From Prauserella alba (GTDB lineage: Bacteria; Actinomycetota; Actinomycetes; Mycobacteriales; Pseudonocardiaceae), in contig NZ_JAMTCH010000003.1 of assembly GCF_024171735.1 (NCBI RefSeq), forward strand, positions 1,848,841 to 1,912,840: a DNA stretch of 64,000 bases, in the 5' to 3' direction. The position numbers and the translations under genes were made by a program. The stretch's first letter is position 1; each line of letters starts with the position of its first letter. The notes under the pieces were generated by a model. That model worked only from the letters and a program-made list of their open reading frames with translations. It was not told the origin of the DNA and ran no database searches. Below, piece after piece: positions 8,185 through 15,509 of this stretch.

Positions 8185-9380
8185 CGACCTCCGAGAAGAG
8201 CCTGGACGCCGACGGGCTGCGCGCCCGCGTCGCCGACGTCCTCGCCTCCCACGACCCGGCCACGGCCGACCGCCTCGAGTTCCTGCGTGCCCGGTTCGAC
8301 GCGGGCCTGGCGTGGGTGCACTTCCCCGTCGGACTCGGCGGGCTCGACGCTCCCCGGGAACTGCAGTCCGTCGTGGACGCCGAGTTCGCCGCCGCCGGTG
8401 CGCCGGACAACAACCCGCGGCGCATCGGGATCGGACTCGGCATGGCCGCGCCCACGATCCTGAAGTTCGGCAGCGAGGAGCTGAAGAAGCGCCTACTCCG
8501 TCCGTTGTGGACCGGCGAGGAGGTGTGGTGCCAGCTGTTCTCCGAACCGGGAGCGGGCTCCGATCTGGCGGCACTCGCCACGCGGGCCGTGCCGGACGGT
8601 GGAGACTGGATCGTCAACGGGCAGAAGGTGTGGACCTCCAGTGCGCACACCGCGCAGTGGGCCATCCTCGTCACGCGCACCGATCCGGACGTGCCGAAAC
8701 ACCGGGGCATGACCTACTTCGTGCTGGACATGACCCAGCCGGGTGTCGAGGTGCGACCGCTGCGGCAGATCACCGGCGAGGCCGAGTTCAACGAGGTGTT
8801 CCTGACCGACGTGCGGATCCCCGACGCGCAGCGCCTCGGTGAGGTCGGCGCGGGCTGGCAGGTCGCGCAGACCACGTTGATGAACGAACGGGTCGCGATC
8901 GGCGGCAACGCCCAGCCACGTGAGGGCGGCATGGTCGGTAAGGTGGCCGAGACCTGGCGCGAGCGTCCCGAGCTGCGCACCCCGGAACTGCGTGACCGGC
9001 TGCTGGCGTTGTGGGCCGAGGCGGAGGCGTTCCGGCTCGCCGGCAGCAGACTGCGCCAGCAGCTCGCCGTGGGCCAGCCGGGGCCGGAGGGCTCGGGTAT
9101 GAAACTGGCGTTCGCCACGGTGGCGCAGAAACTGGCCTCGCTCGAACTGGAGATCCTCGACGAGGACGCGCTGCGCTACGACGACTGGTCCATGCGCAGG
9201 CCGGAACTCGTCGACTTCACCGGACGTGAGGCCGGGTACCGGTATCTGCGCAGCAAGGGCAACTCGATCGAGGGCGGCACCTCCGAGGTGTTGCGCAACA
9301 TCATCGCCGAGCGGGTGCTGGGCCTGCCTTCGGAACCGCGCACCGACAAGGACGTCGCCTGGAAGGACCTGCCCCGATGA
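8181..9380 (+). CDS. Acyl-CoA dehydrogenase, subunit of a probable hetero-oligomer
   Basis: Encodes 399 residues. The FAD-binding segment CQLFSEPGAGSDLA, the KVWTSSAHTAQW strand and the C-terminal GNSIEGGTSEVLRNIIAERV are typical of the FadE-type dehydrogenases of actinobacteria. Its ATG overlaps the end of the previous dehydrogenase gene and its stop overlaps the next one (ATGA). In mycobacteria, adjacent FadE pairs like this form alpha2beta2 enzymes for steroid or branched side chains. By analogy this protein and the next may pair. The substrate is unknown. Confidence 0.86.
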   Translation: MTTSEKSLDADGLRARVADVLASHDPATADRLEFLRARFDAGLAWVHFPVGLGGLDAPRELQSVVDAEFAAAGAPDNNPRRIGIGLGMAAPTILKFGSEELKKRLLRPLWTGEEVWCQLFSEPGAGSDLAALATRAVPDGGDWIVNGQKVWTSSAHTAQWAILVTRTDPDVPKHRGMTYFVLDMTQPGVEVRPLRQITGEAEFNEVFLTDVRIPDAQRLGEVGAGWQVAQTTLMNERVAIGGNAQPREGGMVGKVAETWRERPELRTPELRDRLLALWAEAEAFRLAGSRLRQQLAVGQPGPEGSGMKLAFATVAQKLASLELEILDEDALRYDDWSMRRPELVDFTGREAGYRYLRSKGNSIEGGTSEVLRNIIAERVLGLPSEPRTDKDVAWKDLPR

Positions 9381-10495
9381 CCAACGCGGACCTGCTCTAC
9401 TCGGACGTCGAGACCGACCTGCGCGCGAGCGTGCGCGACCTGCTCACCGACCGCTGCGAGCCCGCATCGCTGCTGGCCAGGGCGGAGAGCGACGAGCCGT
9501 ACGACCGGGCACTGTGGCAGACCCTCGCGGGGGAACTCGGCGCCGCCGGGCTCGCGGTGCCGGAGGAGCTGGGCGGTCAGGGCGCGTCGCTGCGTGAGGT
9601 GGCGCTCGTACTGGAGGAGCTCGGCCGGTCGGTGGCGCCGGTTCCGTTCCTCGGCAGCGCCGTGCTCGCCACGTCGGCGCTGCTGTCCTGTGACACGGCC
9701 TCGACGGAGGTGTCGGACCTGCTGCGCAGGCTCGCCTCGGGCGAGGCCACCGGCGCGCTCGCGGTGCCACTGTCGACGATGACCGACGCCGCGTTCCCCG
9801 GTGACGTGACGGCCGCCGCCGACGGCACGTTGAGCGGCACCGTCAGGTCGGTCGCCGACGGCACGGCCGCGGACGTGTTCGTCGTCCCGGCAACGGGCCC
9901 TGGCGGCCACGGCCTGTACGCGGTCGACGCGGCGGCCGCCGACGTCTCGGCCCCGGTGTCGTTCGATCTGACACGCCCGATCGCGGACGTCACGTTCCAG
10001 GGTGCCGCTGCGACCCGGCTGGCGGGACCGGATCACGCGCCCGCCGCGGTGTCCGGCGCCCTGCGCACCGGCGCCGGACTGCTCGCGTCGGAACAGCTCG
10101 GCCTCGCCCAGTGGTGTCTCGACGAGACGGTGGAGTATCTGAAGGGCCGGTACCAGTTCGGCAGGCCGGTGGGCTCGTTCCAAGCGCTCAAACACCGGCT
10201 GGCCGACCTGTGGCTCGAACTCGTCGGCGCGCGGGCGGCGGCGCGGTACGCCGCGGACACGCTGGCCCGCCGGGACGCCGATGCACCCGTCGCCGTGGCG
10301 GTGGCCCAGTCGTACTGCGCGCAGACGGCGGTCCACGCGGCCGAGGAGTGCATCCAGCTCCACGGCGGGATCGGCATGACGTGGGAGCACCCGGCGCACC
10401 TGTACCTCAAGCGGGCCAAGGCCTCCCAGGTCGCCTTCGGCGCACCGGGCAGGCACCGGGCGGTGCTGGGCGATCTCGTGGATCTGCCTGCTTGA
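9377..10495 (+). CDS. Acyl-CoA dehydrogenase, second subunit of the pair
   Basis: Encodes 372 residues with a more divergent acyl-CoA dehydrogenase fold. The N-terminal helical region (SVRDLLTDRCEPASLL) and the C-terminal QLHGGIGMTWEHPAHLYLKRAK are clear, while the usual TEP/WIT-type FAD strand is weak (the middle, VTFQGAAATRLAG, is degenerate). This pattern matches the shorter partner of heterotetrameric FadE enzymes. It starts four bases before the previous stop. It is the last gene of the operon; a strong hairpin follows at 10508-10550. Confidence 0.84.
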   Translation: MTNADLLYSDVETDLRASVRDLLTDRCEPASLLARAESDEPYDRALWQTLAGELGAAGLAVPEELGGQGASLREVALVLEELGRSVAPVPFLGSAVLATSALLSCDTASTEVSDLLRRLASGEATGALAVPLSTMTDAAFPGDVTAAADGTLSGTVRSVADGTAADVFVVPATGPGGHGLYAVDAAAADVSAPVSFDLTRPIADVTFQGAAATRLAGPDHAPAAVSGALRTGAGLLASEQLGLAQWCLDETVEYLKGRYQFGRPVGSFQALKHRLADLWLELVGARAAARYAADTLARRDADAPVAVAVAQSYCAQTAVHAAEECIQLHGGIGMTWEHPAHLYLKRAKASQVAFGAPGRHRAVLGDLVDLPA

Positions 10496-10507
10496 TCCGT
10501 CCGCGGT

Positions 10508-10550
10508 CGCGGGTGGAGGCGCTCCGGGAGGTGGGGCGTCTCCACCCGCG
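10508..10550. terminator. Bidirectional hairpin between convergent genes
   Basis: CGCGGGTGGAG at 10508-10518 pairs with CTCCACCCGCG at 10540-10550, extended inward by CGC/GCG after one mismatch. It lies between genes that converge at 10495 and 10562. There is no U-tract, as is common in high-GC actinobacteria. Confidence 0.65.
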
Positions 10551-10561
10551 CGTCCGGGTGG

Positions 10562-10882
10562 TCAGCGGGTCTCGTCGACCAGCCAGGACAGGTAGGCCGG
10601 GTGGCCGCCCTCGACGGGCGTGACGATCACCTCGGGCACGTCGTAGGTGTGCCGCTCGGTCAGCAACGTGACGAGGCGCTCCGCGCGGTCCCCCGCCGTC
10701 TTGACCTCGACCCGCCACTCGGTGTCGGTCTCGGTCGCGCCCTCCCAGCGGTAGACGCTGGTGATGGGGCCGACGATCTGCGCGCAGGCACCGAGTCGCG
10801 CCTCGACGGCCGCGGCCGCCAGTCCCCTGGCCGCCTCCTCGGAATCCGTGGTGGTCACGACGACGACGTGTTCCTGAGTCAT
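10562..10882 (-). CDS. cutA: CutA1 divalent-cation tolerance protein
   Basis: Encodes 106 residues, the normal CutA1 size. The conserved core GACAQIVGPITSVYRWEG, the EWRVEVKT strand and the HTYDVPEVIVTPV segment near the end are all present. CutA1 is a very stable trimeric cytosolic protein of ferredoxin-like fold, linked genetically to copper tolerance in E. coli. Its biochemical role remains unsettled and may be signalling-like. The ATG at 10882 begins MTQEHVVVVTTTDSEEAA, the usual start. It stands apart from the flanking operons. Confidence 0.9.
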   Translation of the reverse strand: MTQEHVVVVTTTDSEEAARGLAAAAVEARLGACAQIVGPITSVYRWEGATETDTEWRVEVKTAGDRAERLVTLLTERHTYDVPEVIVTPVEGGHPAYLSWLVDETR

Positions 10883-11019
10883 GCGCCCACCCTAGGAGGC
10901 CGCGGGACGGGGAACGGCGGCCGATCCCCGTCCCGCGGACCCGGTCGCCGGCCCGCGTCACCGGCGGAAGGCCACCACCGGTGACGCAGCCCGCCGGCGC
11001 GCTCGCGTCGCGAACCCGG

Positions 11020-11814
11020 TCACGAGGTCGGTCCGCCGACGGCGTCCTCGATCCGCTGCTGCAGCTTGTTCATCCCGCCGAGCCAGCGGCCGGTGTCGGT
11101 GGCGCGTCGCGCGTAGTACTCGCCGACCTCGGGGTGCGGCAGGATGAGGAACCGCCCGTCCCGCAGCCCGGTCATGACGGCCGCGGCGACGTCCTCGGGC
11201 TCGATGGCTTCGGCGCCGAGCAGTGCCTGCCCCGCGGCACCCGCGTCGTCCAGCAGCGCCGTCCGCACCCCTTGCGGGCACACCACCTGCGCGCCGATGC
11301 CGCGGTGCCGGTAGGTGGCCACGAGCCATTCGGCGAAGGCGACCGCACCGTGTTTGGTGACCGAGTACGGCGCCGAACCGAGGTTCGTGAGCAGCCCCGC
11401 GGCCGAGGCCGTCACGAGCAGGTGCCCGCTGCCCCGCTCCAGCCAGTGCGGCACCAGCTCCCTGGCCGCCCGCACGTGGGCCATCACGTTGACCTCCCAG
11501 GAGCGGGCCCACGCCTCTTCAGGGGCCTCGGGGCCGCCGTGCTCGGCGATACCGGCGTTCGCGCAGTACAGGTCGATCTCACCGAGCGTTTCGCCGGCGC
11601 GCGCGACGAGGGCACGGACGCCGTCCTCGCTCGCGGCGTCGCCCGCGACGGGCTCGGCGCCGAGCTCCGCGGCGACGGCCTCGACGGCCGCACCGTCCCG
11701 ATCGGCCAGCACGAGGCGGGCGCCATCGGCGGCGAACGTCCTGGCGAGCGCCGCACCGATCCCCCGGCCCGCGCCGGTGATCACGACGCCCGCACCGTCC
11801 AGTACGACGCTCAC
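11020..11814 (-). CDS. Short-chain dehydrogenase/reductase
   Basis: Encodes 264 residues: TGAGRGIG cofactor loop, ANAG, TASAAG serine and YSVTKHG catalytic pair. The aspartate in VLADRDG after the second strand favours NAD over NADP. The C-terminal tail (about residues 220-264, YYARRATDTGRWLGGMNKL) is longer than in FabG and typical of SDRs from lipid-degrading clusters. The GTG start overlaps the stop of the upstream SDR gene (both read on the minus strand), so the two are probably cotranscribed from the operator-bearing promoter near 12600. The substrate is unknown. Confidence 0.83.
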   Translation of the reverse strand: MSVVLDGAGVVITGAGRGIGAALARTFAADGARLVLADRDGAAVEAVAAELGAEPVAGDAASEDGVRALVARAGETLGEIDLYCANAGIAEHGGPEAPEEAWARSWEVNVMAHVRAARELVPHWLERGSGHLLVTASAAGLLTNLGSAPYSVTKHGAVAFAEWLVATYRHRGIGAQVVCPQGVRTALLDDAGAAGQALLGAEAIEPEDVAAAVMTGLRDGRFLILPHPEVGEYYARRATDTGRWLGGMNKLQQRIEDAVGGPTS

Positions 11815-12581
11815 AGGCCACCGCCGAGCGTGACGCCGCCGTCCAGCACGAGCGTCTGGCCGGTCAGCCAGGCGGCCTGTTCGGACAGCAGGAACGTCAC
11901 CGCGCCCGCGATGTCCGAGGGCACGCCCAGCCGCTTCAGCGGATACGACGAGGCGATCTCGGCCTCCCTGCCCTCGTAGAGCTGGGTGGCGAACTGGGTC
12001 TTCACGATCGCGGGTGCCACGCAGTTGACCCGGATCTGCGGGCCCAGTTCCTCGGCCAGCTCCGAGGTCGCGCGGATCACCGCGGCCTTGCTCACGCCGT
12101 ACATGCCGATGCCCGGCGAGGTGCGGATACCGGCGACCGACGCGACGTTGACGATCGCACCACCGTGCTCGCCCATCCACGCGTCGCGCACCGCCCGCGT
12201 CCATGCCAGCGGCGCGAGGACGTTGACCTGGAAGATCTTCGCGGCGGCCTGCTCGTCACAGTCCAGCAGCGAACCGAAGTGCGGGTTGATCCCGGTGTTG
12301 TTGGCGAGGTAGTCGATGCGGCCGAACTTCTCCATGGTCCGGTCCACGGCCTCCTGCCGGTGTTCGGCGTCGTCGGCCCTGCCTGCCACGCCGAGTGCGA
12401 CGTCGTCGCCGCCGAGCTGGGTGACCGCCTCGGCCAGCGGATCGGGTTTGCGCGCGGTGATGCACACCTTCGCGCCGCGACGCACCAGATCCTGCGCGAT
12501 CCCGAGGCCGATTCCCCTGCTCGCGCCCGTCACCAGGGCGACGGTGCCGGTGAGATCGCCCGGCCCTGCGGTGCTCGTCAT
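11811..12581 (-). CDS. Short-chain dehydrogenase/reductase (SDR)
   Basis: Encodes 256 residues. TGASRGIG, the basic residues in CITARKPD (suggesting NADP), NNTG in place of the usual NNAG, NVASVAG and the YGVSKAA pair define a classical SDR; it ends LTGQTLVLDGGVTLGGGL. The start is the ATG at 12581 with GGAG about 9 bases upstream; a TTG five codons earlier is less likely. It is divergent from the TetR gene at 12628, with a palindromic operator between them, which makes it a likely target of that regulator. Confidence 0.84.
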   Translation of the reverse strand: MTSTAGPGDLTGTVALVTGASRGIGLGIAQDLVRRGAKVCITARKPDPLAEAVTQLGGDDVALGVAGRADDAEHRQEAVDRTMEKFGRIDYLANNTGINPHFGSLLDCDEQAAAKIFQVNVLAPLAWTRAVRDAWMGEHGGAIVNVASVAGIRTSPGIGMYGVSKAAVIRATSELAEELGPQIRVNCVAPAIVKTQFATQLYEGREAEIASSYPLKRLGVPSDIAGAVTFLLSEQAAWLTGQTLVLDGGVTLGGGL

Positions 12582-12603
12582 GTCGTCGTACTCCAATCCG
12601 CGC

Positions 12604-12617
12604 TGAGCGCTCGCTTA
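12604..12617. promoter_or_regulatory. TetR-type operator, copy 2
   Basis: TGAGCG-CT-CGCTTA sits in the 46-base divergent space between the SDR (12581) and TetR (12628) starts. It has the same right half as copy 1 and one change in the left half. A site here would control both the regulator and the SDR pair. Confidence 0.7.
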
Positions 12618-12627
12618 CACTGCTGAC

Positions 12628-13266
12628 ATGTCTGGGATCTCGCCGGCCGGTCCGCAACCGGCCGACCTGTGGCCGGAGGTGCAGCCCGATGCGGCGCGGC
12701 GGCTGATGCTCGCCGGTGTCGAATCGTTCGCCCGGCGCGGGTACCACGCCACCACGACGCGGGACATCGCGGCGACGGCGGGGATGAGCCCCGCGGCGCT
12801 GTACGTGCACTTCCCGTCGAAGGCCGCGCTACTGTTCGCGATCAGCCGCAGCGGCCACGAGCAGGTGCTGGCCCTGTCACAGCAGGCCGTCGACGAGGCG
12901 GGCGACCCGGCCGCGGCCATGCGCGACCTCGTCGTGCGGTTCACCGCCTGGCACGCGAGGCGGCACACGATCGCGCGCGTGGTGCAGTACGAACTGGAGG
13001 CGCTGCCGGAGCAGCAGTTCGACGTCGTCGCCGGCCTGCGCAAGGACATCGAACGGCTGGTGCGCGACGTGGTGGAACACGGCTGCGCCGAGGGGCTGTT
13101 CACCGTGGGCGATGCGCACACGGCGGCGCGGGCGGTGTTGTCGCTCGGTGTGGACGTCGCGCGGTGGTACACGGACCGGACGCGGCTCACCCCGGAGGAA
13201 CTGGGCCGACAGTACGGCGACCTCGCCCTGCGCATGCTCGGCGCGGCGACCGCTCCGCGGTCGTGA
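12628..13266 (+). CDS. TetR-family regulator, probable controller of acyl-CoA genes
   Basis: Encodes 212 residues. The N-terminal HTH is standard (GVESFARRGYHATTTRDIAATAGMS, then LYVHFPSKAALLF), and the ligand domain begins around residue 75. The domain contains FTAWHARRHTIARVVQYELEAL, resembling acyl-CoA-responsive TetR proteins of actinobacteria. It is divergent from two SDR genes with a palindrome in the shared promoter. The same palindrome lies before the dehydrogenase operon at 4623, so I infer it represses both and is relieved by an acyl-CoA. The ligand is not known. Confidence 0.85.
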   Translation: MSGISPAGPQPADLWPEVQPDAARRLMLAGVESFARRGYHATTTRDIAATAGMSPAALYVHFPSKAALLFAISRSGHEQVLALSQQAVDEAGDPAAAMRDLVVRFTAWHARRHTIARVVQYELEALPEQQFDVVAGLRKDIERLVRDVVEHGCAEGLFTVGDAHTAARAVLSLGVDVARWYTDRTRLTPEELGRQYGDLALRMLGAATAPRS

Positions 13267-13348
13267 CCACGGTGGCCGATCGCACGGGCCAAGGCCACGA
13301 CCGATCACCTCCGGGTTCCGCGACAGCACCGTCCTCGCGAACCCATCC

Positions 13349-13362
13349 TAAGCAACCGCTCA
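13349..13362. promoter_or_regulatory. TetR-type operator, imperfect copy 3
   Basis: TAAGCA-AC-CGCTCA combines the left half of copy 1 (one change) with the complement of the left half of copy 2. It lies after the TetR gene and 131 bases before the deaminase start. It could regulate that gene or be an auxiliary site; it is weaker evidence than the other two. Confidence 0.45.
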
Positions 13363-13493
13363 CCTGATGCACCAGGGCCGAGTGCGACCCGATCCGCCCG
13401 CGCGCATCGGCCGCGCGGCCACCTCGGCCGAACGCACCCGATTCGCCGTCCGAAATGGACACAACCAACACGCCGACCCACGAGGAGGACCCC

Positions 13494-13991
13494 ATGCCCT
13501 CGCCCACCGTTCCCCCGCCCGACCCGCACACCCTGCCCGACCCGCACACCCTGCTCGCCCCGGCGAAGGCCGAGGCCCGAGCCGGTGCCGACGAGGGCGG
13601 GGTACCGATCGGCGCCGCGCTGTTCGGCCTCGACGGCACACTGCTCGGCCGCGGGCGGAACCGCCGTGTCCAGGACGACGACCCGATCATGCACGCCGAG
13701 ACCGCGGCCTTCCGGAACGCGGGCAGGCGGCCCCACTACCGCGACACGATCATGGTCACCACGCTCTCTCCGTGCTGGTACTGCAGCGGCCTCGTCCGCC
13801 AGTTCGGCATCGGCCGCCTCGTCATCGGCGAGGCCGCCACCTTCGCGGGCGGCCACGACTGGCTCGCCGAGGCGGGTGTCTCCGTCACGATCCTCGACGA
13901 CGCGGACTGCACCGCCATGATGGAGACGTTCATCCGGGAGCGGCCCGCCCTGTGGTTCGAAGACATCGGAACACCGGCCGACGAGAGCTGA
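13494..13991 (+). CDS. Nucleobase deaminase resembling fungal-type cytosine deaminase
   Basis: Encodes 165 residues with the zinc deaminase signatures HAETAAF and SPCWYCSG (His plus two Cys as ligands, Glu as proton shuttle). The C-terminal IRERPALWFEDIG closely matches the end of yeast cytosine deaminase (Fcy1), which supports a small free-base deaminase rather than a tRNA adenosine deaminase. The N-terminus has a duplicated proline-rich DPHTLPDPHTL. The ATG at 13494 follows GAGGAGG; the upstream in-frame ATG at 13455 would bury that site. It is likely cytosolic and transcribed alone. Substrate (cytosine, creatinine-like or another base) is unproven. Confidence 0.8.
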   Translation: MPSPTVPPPDPHTLPDPHTLLAPAKAEARAGADEGGVPIGAALFGLDGTLLGRGRNRRVQDDDPIMHAETAAFRNAGRRPHYRDTIMVTTLSPCWYCSGLVRQFGIGRLVIGEAATFAGGHDWLAEAGVSVTILDDADCTAMMETFIRERPALWFEDIGTPADES

Positions 13992-14118
13992 CGCCGGGCT
14001 CAGACCCGAATCTCCCGCGTTGTGTGAGAGCTGATCTCGGGTCGGGTCCCGCACGAACGACGTTGCCCGGAGCCGTGCGGCCAACCGGGGCGGGCCAGGG
14101 GTGCGTTGTGTGTTGATC

Positions 14119-14172
14119 ACCCAACGGCGCCGATGGGTGGATCCACCCATCGGCGCGTTCAAGCGGTTGGGT
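14119..14172. repeat. Perfect 30-bp palindrome inside a second inverted repeat
   Basis: Positions 14127-14156 form a perfect palindrome (half GCGCCGATGGGTGGA, centred on GGATCC). It is enclosed by ACCCAAC at 14119-14125 and GTTGGGT at 14166-14172. The outer arm ends 47 bases before the oxidoreductase start at 14219. It may be a strong operator or a cruciform-type terminator for the gene ending at 13991. Confidence 0.8.
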
Positions 14173-14218
14173 GTGCTGACCGATGGCTGTGCGGCACGCC
14201 GTACCTAGCGTCAACGGC

Positions 14219-15319
14219 ATGACCACACAGCACATCGAAACCCTGATCATCGGCGCCGGCCAGGCCGGCCTGTCCATCGCCTACCACCTGAAGCAGCGCG
14301 ACCGCGATTGCCTGATCGTCGACGGACTCGACCGGATCGGCGACAACTGGCGCCGGCACTACGACAGCCTCACGCTGTTCACCCCGGCGCATGCCAACAG
14401 CCTGGACGGCATGCCGTTCCCCGGCGAGAAGTGGGCGTTCCCGAGCAAGGACGAGTTCGCCGCGTACCTGGAGATGTACGCCGTCGAGCACGACCTCCCG
14501 GTGCGGATGCGGACCCGGGTCGACCGGCTGACCGCGCGCGCGGGCGGCGGGTTCACCGCCACGCTGGGGGCCGAGGAGCTCACCTGCGACAACGTTGTCG
14601 TGGCCACCGGGACCTTCGGCCGTACGCCGCACGTCCCGGCTTTCGCCGGCGAGATCGATCCCCGGATCCAGCAGGTCCACTCCGGGGAGTACCGCCGGCC
14701 CACCCAGCTGCCCGACGGGCCGGCGCTGGTCGTCGGCGCTTCACACAGCGGGCTGGACATCGCCTACGAACTGGCCGAGACGCGTCCCACCACCCTGGTC
14801 GGACCCGTCCGCGGGAACGTTCCGCTCGAGTGGGGCTCGCGGCGATTCCGCATGATGTTCCCGGCCATCGAGTTCGCCTTCCACCACGTACTCACCCGGC
14901 GTACACCGATGGGACGCAAGACCATGCGGCAGGTTCGCCACCACGGTGTCCCGCAGCTACGTGTCAAGCGCCACCACCTCGCCGCACGGGGCGCGGAGTG
15001 GATCACCGAGCACGTCGTGGGCGTCACGGACGGACGGCCGTGCCTCGGCAACGGGCGCACATTCGACGTCGCGAGCATCGTCTGGGCCACCGGATTCCGG
15101 CAGGCCTACGACTGGATCGACCTCCCGCTGCCCATCGAGGACGGCTGGCCGGTGGAATACCGCGGCGTCGTCGACTCGGTACCGGGCTTCTACTTCTGCG
15201 GCCTGGCCTTCCAGTACTGCTTCGCCTCGGGCGAGGTCAACGGAGTGGGCCGCGACGCGGCGTACCTCGCCGACCGGATCGTGGCCCGGACGGGCGCCGG
15301 CGCCGCAGTCGCCGCCTGA
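14219..15319 (+). CDS. FAD/NAD(P)-dependent oxidoreductase (CzcO/flavin monooxygenase-like)
   Basis: Encodes 366 residues. The FAD motif IIGAGQAGLSIAYHL is at the N-terminus, a second Rossmann loop (VVGASHSGLDIAYEL) lies near residue 170, and WATGFRQAYDWI lies near 290. The family includes single-component flavoproteins that oxygenate ketones, amines or sulfides, and thioredoxin-reductase-like proteins, and the exact reaction is unclear. There is no Baeyer-Villiger fingerprint here. An ATG twelve codons earlier (14183) is possible but adds unconserved sequence. The LuxR-type regulator downstream (15510) is probably linked to it. Confidence 0.8.
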   Translation: MTTQHIETLIIGAGQAGLSIAYHLKQRDRDCLIVDGLDRIGDNWRRHYDSLTLFTPAHANSLDGMPFPGEKWAFPSKDEFAAYLEMYAVEHDLPVRMRTRVDRLTARAGGGFTATLGAEELTCDNVVVATGTFGRTPHVPAFAGEIDPRIQQVHSGEYRRPTQLPDGPALVVGASHSGLDIAYELAETRPTTLVGPVRGNVPLEWGSRRFRMMFPAIEFAFHHVLTRRTPMGRKTMRQVRHHGVPQLRVKRHHLAARGAEWITEHVVGVTDGRPCLGNGRTFDVASIVWATGFRQAYDWIDLPLPIEDGWPVEYRGVVDSVPGFYFCGLAFQYCFASGEVNGVGRDAAYLADRIVARTGAGAAVAA

Positions 15320-15509
15320 CAACGTCCGCCCAGCACGAAGGAGCAGCCGAGGACTGCCGCACTCACGAACCGACCCCGACCACGATCCCTTGGGCCAACG
15401 GCCGAGCTCTGGTCGCCGCGGGTCGTCGCCATCGGCCCGGAGCTGCTGACCACCGCGCGGCTGCGCACCGCACCCACGCACGACTAACCTCGAGTCGAGG
15501 TGGTGCGCG

